DNA from: Bacteroidales bacterium UBA3824
Lineage (GTDB): Bacteria > Bacteroidota > Bacteroidia > Bacteroidales > UBA3824
DNA: 16,242 nt
Assembly (NCBI GenBank): GCA_002393195.1
Contig: DGIK01000154.1
Span: forward strand, 1-16,242
Direction: 5' to 3'
Part shown: positions 1 to 7,825 of the stretch, one piece after another
Layout: each line of letters begins with the position of its first letter
Numbering within the stretch: the first letter of the stretch is position 1
Made by a program: the position numbers and the translations under genes
The notes under the pieces: generated by a model
What the model saw: only the letters and a program-made list of their open reading frames with translations
Told to the model about the DNA's origin: nothing
Databases searched by the model: none

Positions 1-1
1 G

Positions 2-1069
2 GGACTGTTCACGTCGCCGCATATCGTTGATTTCAAGGAGCGTATAAGGGTTAATGGCAAAAAAATTGACGAGCAGTTCGTAACGGATTTCGTCAATCAA
101 TACGCCGTTAAATTCAAACATTTGCAGCCTACTTTTTTTGAATTGACAACGGCGATGGCGTTTGAATATTTCCGTCAGAAAAATGTCCAAATCGCTGTAA
201 TAGAGACAGGTATGGGCGGTCGGTTGGATTCTACCAACATCATTTCGCCAATCCTAAGCGTCATCACCAATATTGCATTAGACCACTGCCAATTTCTTGG
301 CAACACCCTCAAAGAAATTGCCGCCGAAAAAGCGGGCATCATCAAGCGTGGCGTGCCTGTAGTTGTTGGCGAAAGCGATTCGCGCACCAACTCAGTATTC
401 ATCGACAAGGCGTCGCAGATGGAATCGCCCATCATCCTTGCATCCAACAAGTTGAGCGCAACAATGGGTGGCATCACCGACGGTGGCAAACAAAATTTCA
501 ACGTTTTCAAATGCGGCGAGCCTTACTACACGGGCATCAAATGCGGTCAGACCGGCAAATATCAGGAAAAAAACATCGTTACAGCCGTTGCCGCCGTCGA
601 GCAGTTGCAACGTCAGGGCATCAACATCACCAAACAAAATATTTACGACGGTTTTGAGAATGTCAATAGCAACACTGGATTTTATGGCCGTTGGCAAGTG
701 ATTAAGAATCAACCGCTTACAATTTGCGACACGGGACACAATCCCGCCGGACTTTCCTACACTGTGGCGCAGATAGAGCAGCAGCCCTGCAAAACTTTGA
801 GGATGGTAGTCGGTTTTGTTGCCGACAAGGACATTTCGGGTATATTGAAACTGCTCCCCAAAAATGCCGTATATTATTTTTGCAACGCACAGAGCAAGAG
901 GGCGTTATCCGCTGCCGCCCTTCAATCCGCCGCTGCAAACTACGGTCTCTCAGGCAATGCGTATCAATCTGTAAAAGAAGCATTTGCAGCCGCCAACGCC
1001 GACGCTTCCCCAGACGATTTCATTTTCCTCGGCGGCAGCAATTACGTGGTGGCGGAGGCGATGGAATAA
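2..1069 (+). CDS. folC: Bifunctional folylpolyglutamate synthase/dihydrofolate synthase, 5'-truncated by window edge
   Basis: This is a Mur-ligase-family enzyme that ligates glutamate to (tetrahydro)folate and, in bifunctional forms, to dihydropteroate, acting in the cytoplasm. The frame is open from base 2 and gives 355 residues. It begins at GLFTSPHIVDFKERIRVNG, the conserved folate-binding stretch. Further FolC landmarks are IETGMGGRLDSTNI (matching the usual E-x-GxGGRLDxTN), the run from TNIALDHCQFLG to AAEKAGIIK, and the C-terminal-domain signature ICDTGHNPAGL. About 50-70 N-terminal residues carrying the P-loop lie outside the window. An internal TTG at 122 is not the start, because clear FolC homology continues upstream of it. 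The gene ends at TAA 1067-1069 and converges with the LRR gene. The family assignment is certain; the bifunctional status is inferred. Confidence 0.95.
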   Translation, partial: GLFTSPHIVDFKERIRVNGKKIDEQFVTDFVNQYAVKFKHLQPTFFELTTAMAFEYFRQKNVQIAVIETGMGGRLDSTNIISPILSVITNIALDHCQFLGNTLKEIAAEKAGIIKRGVPVVVGESDSRTNSVFIDKASQMESPIILASNKLSATMGGITDGGKQNFNVFKCGEPYYTGIKCGQTGKYQEKNIVTAVAAVEQLQRQGINITKQNIYDGFENVNSNTGFYGRWQVIKNQPLTICDTGHNPAGLSYTVAQIEQQPCKTLRMVVGFVADKDISGILKLLPKNAVYYFCNAQSKRALSAAALQSAAANYGLSGNAYQSVKEAFAAANADASPDDFIFLGGSNYVVAEAME

Positions 1070-1080
1070 TTATAATCATA

Positions 1081-1230
1081 AAACAGCCTGACAATGAAGA
1101 TTATTCAGGATTAAACACTATCCGGGAATTGTTGGTAAGCGGTTTGACTGGTGTAGCAATTTTGATTTACAATCTTTTTAATATCAACAAGGATAAAGAC
1201 AAAGATCCCCAAATGACACGTTGGCAATAG
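1081..1230 (+). pseudogene. Possible small membrane-protein remnant after folC
   Basis: In the frame +2 relative to folC, about 50 codons downstream of its stop read like protein: a polar start (KQPDNEDYSGLN), a hydrophobic segment (VSGLTGVAILIYNLFNI) and a charged end (NKDKDKDP), stopping at TAG 1228-1230. No ATG opens this frame. The only candidates are rare codons (ATT or ATA near 1069-1078) or TTG at 1129 or 1132, the latter giving roughly 33 residues. It may be the end of a decayed gene, a small protein with a non-standard start, or chance. No homology is recognised. Confidence 0.2.
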
Positions 1231-1252
1231 GTGTCAAATTGTATTTCAATGT

Positions 1253-4200
1253 TTACGGAATAATTACCATCCTCACCTCCCCACAATACCCAAACGCTCC
1301 GTCAGCCACTTCTGTATCCTTACTCAAAACCACTTCTTCCAATGCCTCGCAAAATGCAAATGCCTCTGACTCAATTACTCGCACGGATGGTGGGATAACC
1401 ACTTTTTTCAGAGATTTGCAGCGGAAGAAGGCGCGTTCGGGGATGGTGGTGAGGTGGGTGGAGAAGTAGATTTCTTGAAGGTTGCAGCAATGCTCAAAAC
1501 AGCGTTTGCCCAATTCGGTTAAATTGTCGGAGAGGTCGATGGATTGCAACGATATACAGCCCGAAAACGCCATTGCACCGATGGAAGTAACTGATTTTGA
1601 ATTGGTAACGGTGCGCAACCATTTGCTGTTTTCAAAGGCTGATTTGCCGATTTTTTCGGTTTCGGACGAGAGCGAAATGGTTTCCAAAAGGTGGCAATCT
1701 TGATAAACGCCGTCGCCAATGGAGCGGATGCCTTCGGGAAAAGTGAGGCGCGTGATGTTGCCGGTACTTTCTATAAGGTTTTGATTTTCATCGAGTTTGA
1801 AACAATTGATACATTCCGAAAAAAACATCTTTATCAACTCGGGATAATTAGCCGTAGAAAGGTCGGAAACGTGGTTGAAATGGTATTCGTTACGGTCGCT
1901 GTCGATGATTTTTTTCAGGTTGTGACAGTTGCGGAAAGCAAGGTTGTCAACGCCAATGTGATACGGCGGAAACTCCACCTCGGTGATGTCGATATTGCCC
2001 GCAAAGCACCAACTGCCAAGACGACGTACTCCGCTCGGAATCACCACTTTACCCTTGCAAACTGCGCCGTCTAAAAGCACATTGTTGACGATAACCATTC
2101 CTGAAAGTTTGCGTTGGTTTTCAATCCAAGCCGTCATAAAAAACGCACGTGGACCAAAAATCTTTATCGACGGAGGAATGTTTATCTCGCTGAGCCTGAC
2201 GTGGTTAGCAAAGACATCCTGACCGATTTCCTCCACGTCTTCGGGAATGGTGATTCGGGTAGCATCTTGAAGATATGCTGTAATAATCTGATGGTCAGCG
2301 ATTTCAAAACAAGAGTAAACCGACGCAATAAGTTCGCGCACCGCATACGGATATGGATTGCCAACGTGATTGATGCTGTCGGAAAATTTGCTGAAACTAT
2401 ATTGCAAACCGTTGTAAATCACATCTTTAATCTGCGTACAACCGATAAACGCGCCGCTTTTCAAAATGGTTTCGTCAGAAAATTCCACCGTCTGCAACGA
2501 GGCGCAATCGGCAAAAGCGTGATAGCCACATTCCACCGCGCCGAGTTTTACGCTCGTGAGAGAATCGCAGCGTTCAAAGGCTCGTTCGCCAATCTTTTTA
2601 ATTCCTTGAAAATCAAACGAATTGAGGTGGATACATTCGTCAAAACACCTTGCCTCCATCGTGGTAATTTCCTTTGCCTCAAAACCCGACAGCGAGTAGC
2701 ATCCCGCAAAACATTCCGCCGGCAAAACCGAAACGCCTGAAATGAAAACTTCTTTCAATTCTCTGCAATACGAAAAAACGCCCTTGCCTAACTCCTTGAC
2801 ATTAAGATGGATTTTCTTTAAATTTGGACACGTGGCAAACGCATTGTTTTCGATAACACATTCGGGCGCGTCGATAATAATTTCTTCAAGGTTTGGGCAC
2901 GATGCATAACTGTATTTGCCAATTCGCTTTATATTGCTGAGTTTCAGAATAGTAACATCGCCGTTACCGCTAAAAGAATAGGGCTCAATATCATAATCGG
3001 GAGTCGCGACGGAGGGTTCCGATTGTTGCAACTTTGATGAAATTTCAGCGAAATTTTTAGCGCGGTAAAATGCGTATGGATTGATTTCGACATTATCGGG
3101 CCACGGCTCAAATGTCGGCAGCGTAAAACACCGACGGAAGGCATATTCGCCGATAAATTCCAAAGTGTTTGGAATGTTGCATTTCAAAAGTTTTTTACAC
3201 TCGGCAAACGCCTCACGCTCAATGGTTTTCAGTGTTTCGGGCAGCACAATATTTTGCAATGTTACGCACCCCAAAAAAGCCTGTTCGCGAATCTCTCTAA
3301 GACCGTCGGGACAGAGCACGGTTTTCAATTGTTCGTTACCAAAAAAACAACGTTCTCCAATGATTTCCACGCCGTTAGGGATGCGGATTTGCTCCTCGTT
3401 GCCCGTGTATTTCATAAGAATTTTGCCGCTGATATAAAAATCGCCCAACACCTGATCGCGGATTGCGCCAACGAGCGGATTTTGGGTTTCGTTTTCGAGC
3501 AAAAAAGTTTCGCCACGTAAATGCACCTTTTTCAGATTGTTACAGCCACGAAACGCCTCAGGATCCAACGCCACATCGTCGTCTTGAAACGAAATTTCTT
3601 CGAGACTGAGGCAATTCAAAAACGCATTAGCTTTGATTTCCTTCAAGGATTTGGGCAGCGAAATGCTCACGATTCCCTTTTTATTGAAAAAACAACGCTT
3701 GGCAATCGTAACGATTCCGTCTGGCAGAAGCACGGATTTGAGGTTGATATTGAACGATTTGAGCACGCCACCGTCTTCGATGGTTATCAAATGATAGACG
3801 TTTTTCGCCAAAGAACGTATAACTTGCGGAAAATCAGAGTGTGAGTCCATCGCGGCAACGAGATTTTTTATCTCAAAAACCTCGCCCGAAAGCGTTATCC
3901 GCGAAAGCCGTATGCAGCCCTCAAACACCTCCTGCGAAAAATTAGAATTGTCAACATTGCGGTTCAACGCCACATCCTCCAACATCCAACAATGCGAAAA
4001 AACCGCCTTTGAAAGGTGCTCAGGACCCTCCATAACCACTTTTTTGAGGTTGTCGCAATAGAGAAACGCGAACGCCCCGATTTTGGTCATCGACTTCGGA
4101 AAAACCAGTTCTTCGAGATTGTGGCAACGATTGAAAGCATAATCGCCCACCTCCTCCAAACCCTCGGGAAACTGAATATCGTGCAGTTGTCGGCAACCCT

Positions 4201-4381
4201 TAAACGCTGACGCACAGATAGTTTTCAACGTTGAAGGCAGCACCACCCTCCGCAATCCCGCATTACCCTTCAACGCCCCCTCCGCGATTGTGTGCACGCC
4301 CTCAGGGATGGTAATTTCGGAATCGTAAGTTTGGTATAACTCTAATACGCCGTTAGATATGATGATTTGGTTGTGTTGCAT
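1253..4381 (-). CDS. BspA-like leucine-rich-repeat (LRR_5) protein, 1042 aa
   Basis: The protein consists almost entirely of BspA/TpLRR repeats of the type AF-x(2)-C-x(2)-L-x(2)-hxhP-x(2)-hxxI (for example AFKGCRQLHDIQFPEGLEEVG). Repeat-array restarts of the form 'xFxIxxGxLxxYxGxxxxIxIPxGVxxIG' occur near residues 5, 200, 315, 695, 765 and 860, so it is built from several concatenated modules. BspA relatives typically mediate protein-protein interaction or surface adhesion. Here no signal peptide, lipobox or sorting domain is visible from the chosen start, so the protein may be cytosolic or a surface protein lacking a recognisable signal. I chose ATG at 4381. The frame stays open to 4480, but those codons run through a promoter-like site and the arm of a mobile repeat. 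No terminal domain other than LRR is seen, and the substrate or partner is unknown. Confidence 0.88.
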   Translation of the reverse strand: MQHNQIIISNGVLELYQTYDSEITIPEGVHTIAEGALKGNAGLRRVVLPSTLKTICASAFKGCRQLHDIQFPEGLEEVGDYAFNRCHNLEELVFPKSMTKIGAFAFLYCDNLKKVVMEGPEHLSKAVFSHCWMLEDVALNRNVDNSNFSQEVFEGCIRLSRITLSGEVFEIKNLVAAMDSHSDFPQVIRSLAKNVYHLITIEDGGVLKSFNINLKSVLLPDGIVTIAKRCFFNKKGIVSISLPKSLKEIKANAFLNCLSLEEISFQDDDVALDPEAFRGCNNLKKVHLRGETFLLENETQNPLVGAIRDQVLGDFYISGKILMKYTGNEEQIRIPNGVEIIGERCFFGNEQLKTVLCPDGLREIREQAFLGCVTLQNIVLPETLKTIEREAFAECKKLLKCNIPNTLEFIGEYAFRRCFTLPTFEPWPDNVEINPYAFYRAKNFAEISSKLQQSEPSVATPDYDIEPYSFSGNGDVTILKLSNIKRIGKYSYASCPNLEEIIIDAPECVIENNAFATCPNLKKIHLNVKELGKGVFSYCRELKEVFISGVSVLPAECFAGCYSLSGFEAKEITTMEARCFDECIHLNSFDFQGIKKIGERAFERCDSLTSVKLGAVECGYHAFADCASLQTVEFSDETILKSGAFIGCTQIKDVIYNGLQYSFSKFSDSINHVGNPYPYAVRELIASVYSCFEIADHQIITAYLQDATRITIPEDVEEIGQDVFANHVRLSEINIPPSIKIFGPRAFFMTAWIENQRKLSGMVIVNNVLLDGAVCKGKVVIPSGVRRLGSWCFAGNIDITEVEFPPYHIGVDNLAFRNCHNLKKIIDSDRNEYHFNHVSDLSTANYPELIKMFFSECINCFKLDENQNLIESTGNITRLTFPEGIRSIGDGVYQDCHLLETISLSSETEKIGKSAFENSKWLRTVTNSKSVTSIGAMAFSGCISLQSIDLSDNLTELGKRCFEHCCNLQEIYFSTHLTTIPERAFFRCKSLKKVVIPPSVRVIESEAFAFCEALEEVVLSKDTEVADGAFGYCGEVRMVIIP

Positions 4382-4402
4382 TGTGGTTAATAATTTCGGG
4401 GG

Positions 4403-4433
4403 TAAAGATAAGAATAAAAGAGGAAATGGCAAA
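4403..4433 (-). promoter_or_regulatory. Bacteroidetes-type promoter for the LRR gene
   Basis: On the minus strand, TTTG (4433-4430) lies 19 bases upstream of TATCTTTA (4410-4403). This fits the Bacteroidetes -33 TTTG / -7 TAnnTTTG pattern with one mismatch at the last position. The predicted transcript starts some 15 bases before ATG 4381, which also supports that start codon. It was found by inspection only. Confidence 0.5.
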
Positions 4434-4450
4434 ATAGATTTTGTTGTGGC

Positions 4451-4572
4451 GTAGGGTCGTACCTTGTGTACGCTCCGCAATAAATACCGAAATTAATATG
4501 AACATTGATATAAACAATCCGTTATGTTGGTGGGTTCTATAATAAAGGAGCGTACACGAGGTACGCCCCTAC
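4451..4572. repeat. MITE-like element with 26-bp terminal inverted repeats
   Basis: The left arm 4451-4476 (starting GTAGGGTCGTACC) and the right arm 4547-4572 (ending GGTACGCCCCTAC) are inverted copies differing at only two of 26 positions. They enclose about 70 bp of AT-rich DNA with no coding potential. The whole unit could fold into one long hairpin. The length, palindromic ends and intergenic position between the LRR gene and the Zorya operon resemble a non-autonomous mobile repeat (MITE or REP-like). No transposase is present in the window. No clear target-site duplication could be seen. Confidence 0.7.
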
Positions 4573-4595
4573 AATGTTTTTTGTTATTATTAATG

Positions 4596-5390
4596 TTAAA
4601 ACGGCAAATCATTTTTTTTGTATTTTTCTTCAAACAATTTGATTAACAGCCTTTTGCTTGGTGTTGAAAAATTATGAATATGTGTAGGGTTGATTTCCGA
4701 ATGACATTTGACGCAAAGACATTGAAGATTGCTTGAACGGTTATCTGTTTTATCTCCATTTTTGTGATGAACATTCATAAATGCAGAATCTAACGGAGAT
4801 ACTTGAACTTTACATTTTTCGCAAGTATAATTGTGTTTTTCGCGGAAACTCGAACTTATAATTTGCCAATCCTTTGTATAACCATTTACATCAACCTCAA
4901 CTTTTGGTTTTGGAGGTTCTTTTGCAGATGCCGCATTACGCAGAATTTCAGCAAATTCTGATGAGTCCATATTCCTATATTTATATAATTTTGCGGCACA
5001 GTTTTTACAAAGTGGCAAATTAGAAACTTCTTCTTCTTTATTAAAATTATCCCAATTCAAAACTTTTACTGTATCAACATTTGCCGACCTGTATTCAGGA
5101 ATATCCCTGTCGTTTACTAAAAACTCTTCGATAGTTGAACACTTGCATACGTGATACCGAGGCTTCCCGTATTGTTGCAGTTTGTAACGTCTTTTATAAA
5201 GGAAAACTTGCCGTTTAATTCCATTGTCATCTACATAAATGCCGTCATCAGTGAATTCAAGTTTGCCTTCTTTTAGGCGAACTTCCTCACTGTTGATTTC
5301 TCGCCAAGGCTCGGCTTTGCCGACACGTATGCCTTTGTGTTGTAATAGTGCCTTCAATCCACGAAAATCATATATCGGAGTCTCGTCCAT
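4596..5390 (-). CDS. zorE: HNH endonuclease, Zorya type II effector (ZorE-like)
   Basis: This 264-residue protein has a C-terminal HNH nuclease domain. A zinc pair C190-x2-C193 precedes VHHKNGD (H208/H209), then N221, and C226-x2-C229-H230, giving the His-Asn-His set in a ββα-metal fold. A second putative zinc site, CKC (82-84) with CKNC (128-131), lies mid-protein in a region I cannot assign. It is the third gene of the cluster, starting 6 bases after the zorB stop, so it is almost certainly co-transcribed. Type II Zorya systems are defined as zorA-zorB plus the HNH protein ZorE, in this order; ZorE is thought to damage invading phage DNA once the ZorAB membrane motor senses infection. The function here is inferred from context. 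A stand-alone HNH homing-type nuclease is the less likely alternative. Confidence 0.82.
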   Translation of the reverse strand: MDETPIYDFRGLKALLQHKGIRVGKAEPWREINSEEVRLKEGKLEFTDDGIYVDDNGIKRQVFLYKRRYKLQQYGKPRYHVCKCSTIEEFLVNDRDIPEYRSANVDTVKVLNWDNFNKEEEVSNLPLCKNCAAKLYKYRNMDSSEFAEILRNAASAKEPPKPKVEVDVNGYTKDWQIISSSFREKHNYTCEKCKVQVSPLDSAFMNVHHKNGDKTDNRSSNLQCLCVKCHSEINPTHIHNFSTPSKRLLIKLFEEKYKKNDLPF

Positions 5391-5396
5391 ATTGCT

Positions 5397-6095
5397 CTAT
5401 TTTAAGCCGTTAACAAAATTTTCAAGCACTTCTTCGCCCGAAGTAACTATGCGGAACTCCACACGGCGAGAACGCTCTTTGTCTATCTCTTTTTGGGACA
5501 CTATTGTGTATTCTCCGTCTTCGTCAACGGATTTCCCGTAAGAAAGTCCGTTGGCGGTAAACCAATATTCCAATAGTTTCTTTTGTTCGTCAGTGTATGT
5601 CGCAAAATCGGGCATTGATCGGAAATAGCGCAAAACACTAAGAGACCTTTGTTGTGATAAAATAACATTTGCGATGTACGCATCTTGGTCAAATTGTGGC
5701 GCGGGAACGTTGTCAGTGTGTCCTTCTATTCTGATTTCAAGTATTTTTGAACGAAGACTATCATTTAAAAGAATGTGAAAATATTTTGGCAGAAATTCGT
5801 CCAAAATTTGTTTGAATTCCGGCGTTAAATCCGCCTTGCCCGATGCAAAAAGCACCTGCGGATTGTTGAAACGCATTGACAAATCTTTGCCGATTGTCAT
5901 CTGCCAACGTTCGGTATCGTTTTTAAATTCTTCTACAAGTTTATCGTGTAATTTTGTTTTGGTTTCGACATAATCGGTAAGGACGGTTTGGTTTTCCTGA
6001 ACTTTGCGAATGTAGGAAATCGCAATGAAAAGGAAAATGACCATCAAACCTGTCATCAGGTCAGAAACCGACATCCAAACATTATGTTTCATCAT
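5397..6095 (-). CDS. zorB: ZorB-like MotB/OmpA-domain membrane protein
   Basis: This 232-residue protein has a short cytoplasmic N-terminus, one transmembrane helix (about residues 8-29, WMSVSDLMTGLMVIFLFIA) and a C-terminal OmpA/MotB peptidoglycan-binding domain (about 75-220). D12 within SDLMTGLM is the acidic residue expected to relay protons in MotB-type stators and in ZorB. The OmpA domain is marked by IRIEGHTDNVP, LSQQRSLSVLRYF and a late KERSRRVEFRIV. In Zorya, ZorB pairs with ZorA to make a proton-driven, cell-wall-anchored complex in the inner membrane. The start ATG overlaps the zorA stop by one base (TAATG), indicating translational coupling. A second ATG follows immediately at 6092. 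A flagellar role is unlikely, since no flagellar genes are present and an HNH nuclease follows. Confidence 0.87.
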   Translation of the reverse strand: MMKHNVWMSVSDLMTGLMVIFLFIAISYIRKVQENQTVLTDYVETKTKLHDKLVEEFKNDTERWQMTIGKDLSMRFNNPQVLFASGKADLTPEFKQILDEFLPKYFHILLNDSLRSKILEIRIEGHTDNVPAPQFDQDAYIANVILSQQRSLSVLRYFRSMPDFATYTDEQKKLLEYWFTANGLSYGKSVDEDGEYTIVSQKEIDKERSRRVEFRIVTSGEEVLENFVNGLK

Positions 6096-7552
6096 TAAAA
6101 CCGTTTGTTATTGTTAACCATTGCCTGAATACAAGCGTCCAATTCACTCAATGTAGCACTCAACCGTGCATAGAATTGTTTGTCAAGTTCGGTGAGTTGG
6201 TTGTGAAGTGTTTGAGAGCCTTGTTTGATAATAGCAACACCTTCGTTCATACCCTTTTTGGTGTCTTTCCAAAATTGCTCATTGTAGTCGCGCATTTTGT
6301 CAAGTTCTTCAAGTTTGGCAATAAGTTTTTCAACTCCGCCGACGAAGTTTTTATGTTGTTGAATCCAACTGTCGAGTGACTTGTTGGATTGGTCGAATTT
6401 TACAATGCTGTCTTTTGTAAGCGATGCCGACTGTTCCAGTTTCGAGGCAATTTCCACAAATTTCTTGTCGTCAATCATCACTTTTCTGAGTTGTGCTATC
6501 AACTGCGAAAGTTTTCCTCCATCACTTGCAAGTGCTTGTGTGTCAGTAGCAACATTATTGAGAATGTTTGATGTTTTCTCAAATTCTGTTGCCATTTTAT
6601 TGTATTGAGATGTCAGACGCGAAATCATTTCTTTGTTTTCCTGCTGCCAAACATTCAGTTTTTCTACTGACTTGTTTAACTGTGCAAAGTTCTCCTGAAC
6701 AAGTTTGCTGATTAATTGGTTCATTTGCTTTTGGAACTCTTCTGTTACTTTTTTCATAACTTCTACGAGAGCCTCTGTGTTGCTTTTTTTCAGAAGTTCA
6801 GAGAATTCGTCAAATTTAGCCGTTAACAGGTTGTTGGTTTCGGTCATTTTGTCCTTGATGCTGCCAACTTCGTTTTTGAGGACTTCGCTGTATTTTTTTG
6901 TTTCGTCCAACTGTTTTTCGACATTATTTTTAATGCCCGAAATATTTGCATCCTGATTCCTTCCGAGCAAAACCAATGTGTCGAAATTGGTTTTCATTGT
7001 TTCGATACTGTCAGCGTTCATTTTGTCGAGTTGCGACTGAACACTATTGAAAAATGTTACTTGTGAACTTTTTATTGCTTTTATTTCCGATACAAGTTGC
7101 TGTTGTGATGCAGAACTGCCTTGAATTGCTGCAATCATTTCTTTGCTCATCTGTTGAATTTCCTTACAGATGTTTATTGATGCCTGTTCTGCTGACGAAA
7201 TTCCTTCTTCCTCTTTGTCAAAAACTTTGTCTGTCACAAAAAAACGAAGAAGTAACGAACCCGCCATACCTGCAAGTGAGGTATAAAATGCAGTTTTCAA
7301 GCCGTTGAGGAGCGTTGAAATGCTCGCATCAATTTTGTCAGGCGAAGGATTGAAATCCATCAAACCCATTGTGATTCCTAAGAATGTTCCAATTACGCCG
7401 AGAGCCGACACAATGTTCGGCAGAGAATCGATTATGCGTCGATTTTTGAATAGTTTTTTAGTTTTTTTAGCGTATATGGTATAACCCAACGACACAAGGC
7501 AAACTACTCCTATCACCCATAGGCAAATTGTGGTTATTTTGTTTATATCCAT
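6095..7552 (-). CDS. zorA: ZorA-like MotA/TolQ/ExbB-family channel protein with coiled-coil tail
   Basis: This 485-residue protein has three predicted membrane helices: about 8-27, 44-65 (IVSALGVIGTFLGITMGL) and 84-106 (GLKTAFYTSLAGMAGSLLLRF). The last two carry the MotA/ExbB proton-channel signature. Residues from about 110 to the end form a Gln/Lys/Glu-rich coiled coil with many heptads, forming the long cytoplasmic tail typical of ZorA and absent from flagellar MotA. In characterised Zorya systems, ZorA assembles around a ZorB dimer and the tail is thought to transmit the infection signal to the nuclease effectors. It is the first gene of the operon and overlaps zorB by one base. Its tail is shorter than that of the E. 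coli type I protein (about 700 residues, from memory). The start ATG at 7552 lies about 45 bases downstream of a terminator-like hairpin. Confidence 0.88.
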   Translation of the reverse strand: MDINKITTICLWVIGVVCLVSLGYTIYAKKTKKLFKNRRIIDSLPNIVSALGVIGTFLGITMGLMDFNPSPDKIDASISTLLNGLKTAFYTSLAGMAGSLLLRFFVTDKVFDKEEEGISSAEQASINICKEIQQMSKEMIAAIQGSSASQQQLVSEIKAIKSSQVTFFNSVQSQLDKMNADSIETMKTNFDTLVLLGRNQDANISGIKNNVEKQLDETKKYSEVLKNEVGSIKDKMTETNNLLTAKFDEFSELLKKSNTEALVEVMKKVTEEFQKQMNQLISKLVQENFAQLNKSVEKLNVWQQENKEMISRLTSQYNKMATEFEKTSNILNNVATDTQALASDGGKLSQLIAQLRKVMIDDKKFVEIASKLEQSASLTKDSIVKFDQSNKSLDSWIQQHKNFVGGVEKLIAKLEELDKMRDYNEQFWKDTKKGMNEGVAIIKQGSQTLHNQLTELDKQFYARLSATLSELDACIQAMVNNNKRF

Positions 7553-7596
7553 TCTGTTAGTATTTTTATTTCGTTAACTATATTTGCTAAAAATCA

Positions 7597-7620
7597 GACA
7601 AAAAGCAAGGCGTGAGCCTT
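7597..7620 (-). terminator. Rho-independent terminator ending the candidate RNA upstream of zorA
   Basis: On the minus strand the perfect 5-bp stem AAGGC/GCCTT (7620-7607) with a TCAC loop is followed by GC and TTTTT, with a second T-run shortly after. The plus strand has no T-tract after the same hairpin, so it terminates minus-strand transcription. It lies just upstream of zorA, so it either ends an independent small RNA or attenuates the Zorya operon. Confidence 0.6.
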
Positions 7621-7819
7621 AAACTTATCATCTGTGGCTGTGAGAAGTGCCATAAAACCGAAAGTCAGACCCACGCCATACGACGTGGCATCTGCTGTCT
7701 TCCTTCGATTTTAATCTTAGAAACTTCTCACATTTCAGATGATTCGAATGATAGCAAACGCTATGATTTATAATATGTTAGTTCTTTGTTTTTACTTCAT
7801 ATAGTATATGTTTTGTTTG
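7600..7819 (-). ncRNA. Candidate structured small RNA or leader upstream of Zorya
   Basis: The minus-strand sequence folds by eye into a long interrupted rod. Stem 1 is 7743-7736 with 7634-7627 (8 bp), stem 2 is 7731-7723 with 7648-7640 (9 bp, GTGAGAAGT side intact), then comes a large asymmetric bubble rich in A and T. Above it are stem 3 (CGAAGG 7707-7702 with CTTTCG 7664-7659), stem 4 (CAGA/TCTG) and stem 5 (CCACG/CGTGG at 7688-7684 and 7675-7671). Stem 3 contains a G·U pair on the minus strand that would be an A·C mismatch on the plus strand, favouring minus-strand transcription. A consensus -7 box lies upstream at 7833-7826 and a terminator at 7620-7597, giving a transcript of about 220 nt. 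No convincing peptide is encoded. The rod with a central bubble recalls 6S RNA, but the family is not established. The 5' end is approximate. Confidence 0.6.
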
Positions 7820-7825
7820 TTTTCG

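Noticed and set aside
2114..2740. 208-codon plus-strand frame inside the LRR gene
   Set aside because: It mirrors the repeated codons of the LRR gene on the opposite strand and has no recognisable domain.
4382..4480. N-terminal extension of 33 codons to the LRR protein with a signal-peptide-like hydrophobic run
   Set aside because: These bases include a good promoter match and one arm of the MITE-like repeat; LRR homology starts right after the ATG at 4381.
5397..7552. Flagellar stator (MotAB) or TolQ/ExbB-TolR transport pair
   Set aside because: The very long coiled-coil tail, the OmpA-type partner and the following HNH nuclease match Zorya; no flagellar or TonB genes are nearby.
7627..7743. 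Cobalamin riboswitch, suggested by AAAGTCAGACCCACGCC on the plus strand
   Set aside because: The rest of the cobalamin core (the AGGGAA-type motif and upstream receptor) is absent, the nearby gene on that strand is only a fragment, and pairing favours the minus strand.
7748..7769. Hairpin ATAGC-AAAC-GCTAT as a terminator
   Set aside because: Five AT-rich base pairs with no adjoining T-tract on either strand.
7600..7819. Retron msr-msd RNA
   Set aside because: No reverse transcriptase is present anywhere in the window, and the fold is a single bulged rod with an intrinsic terminator.
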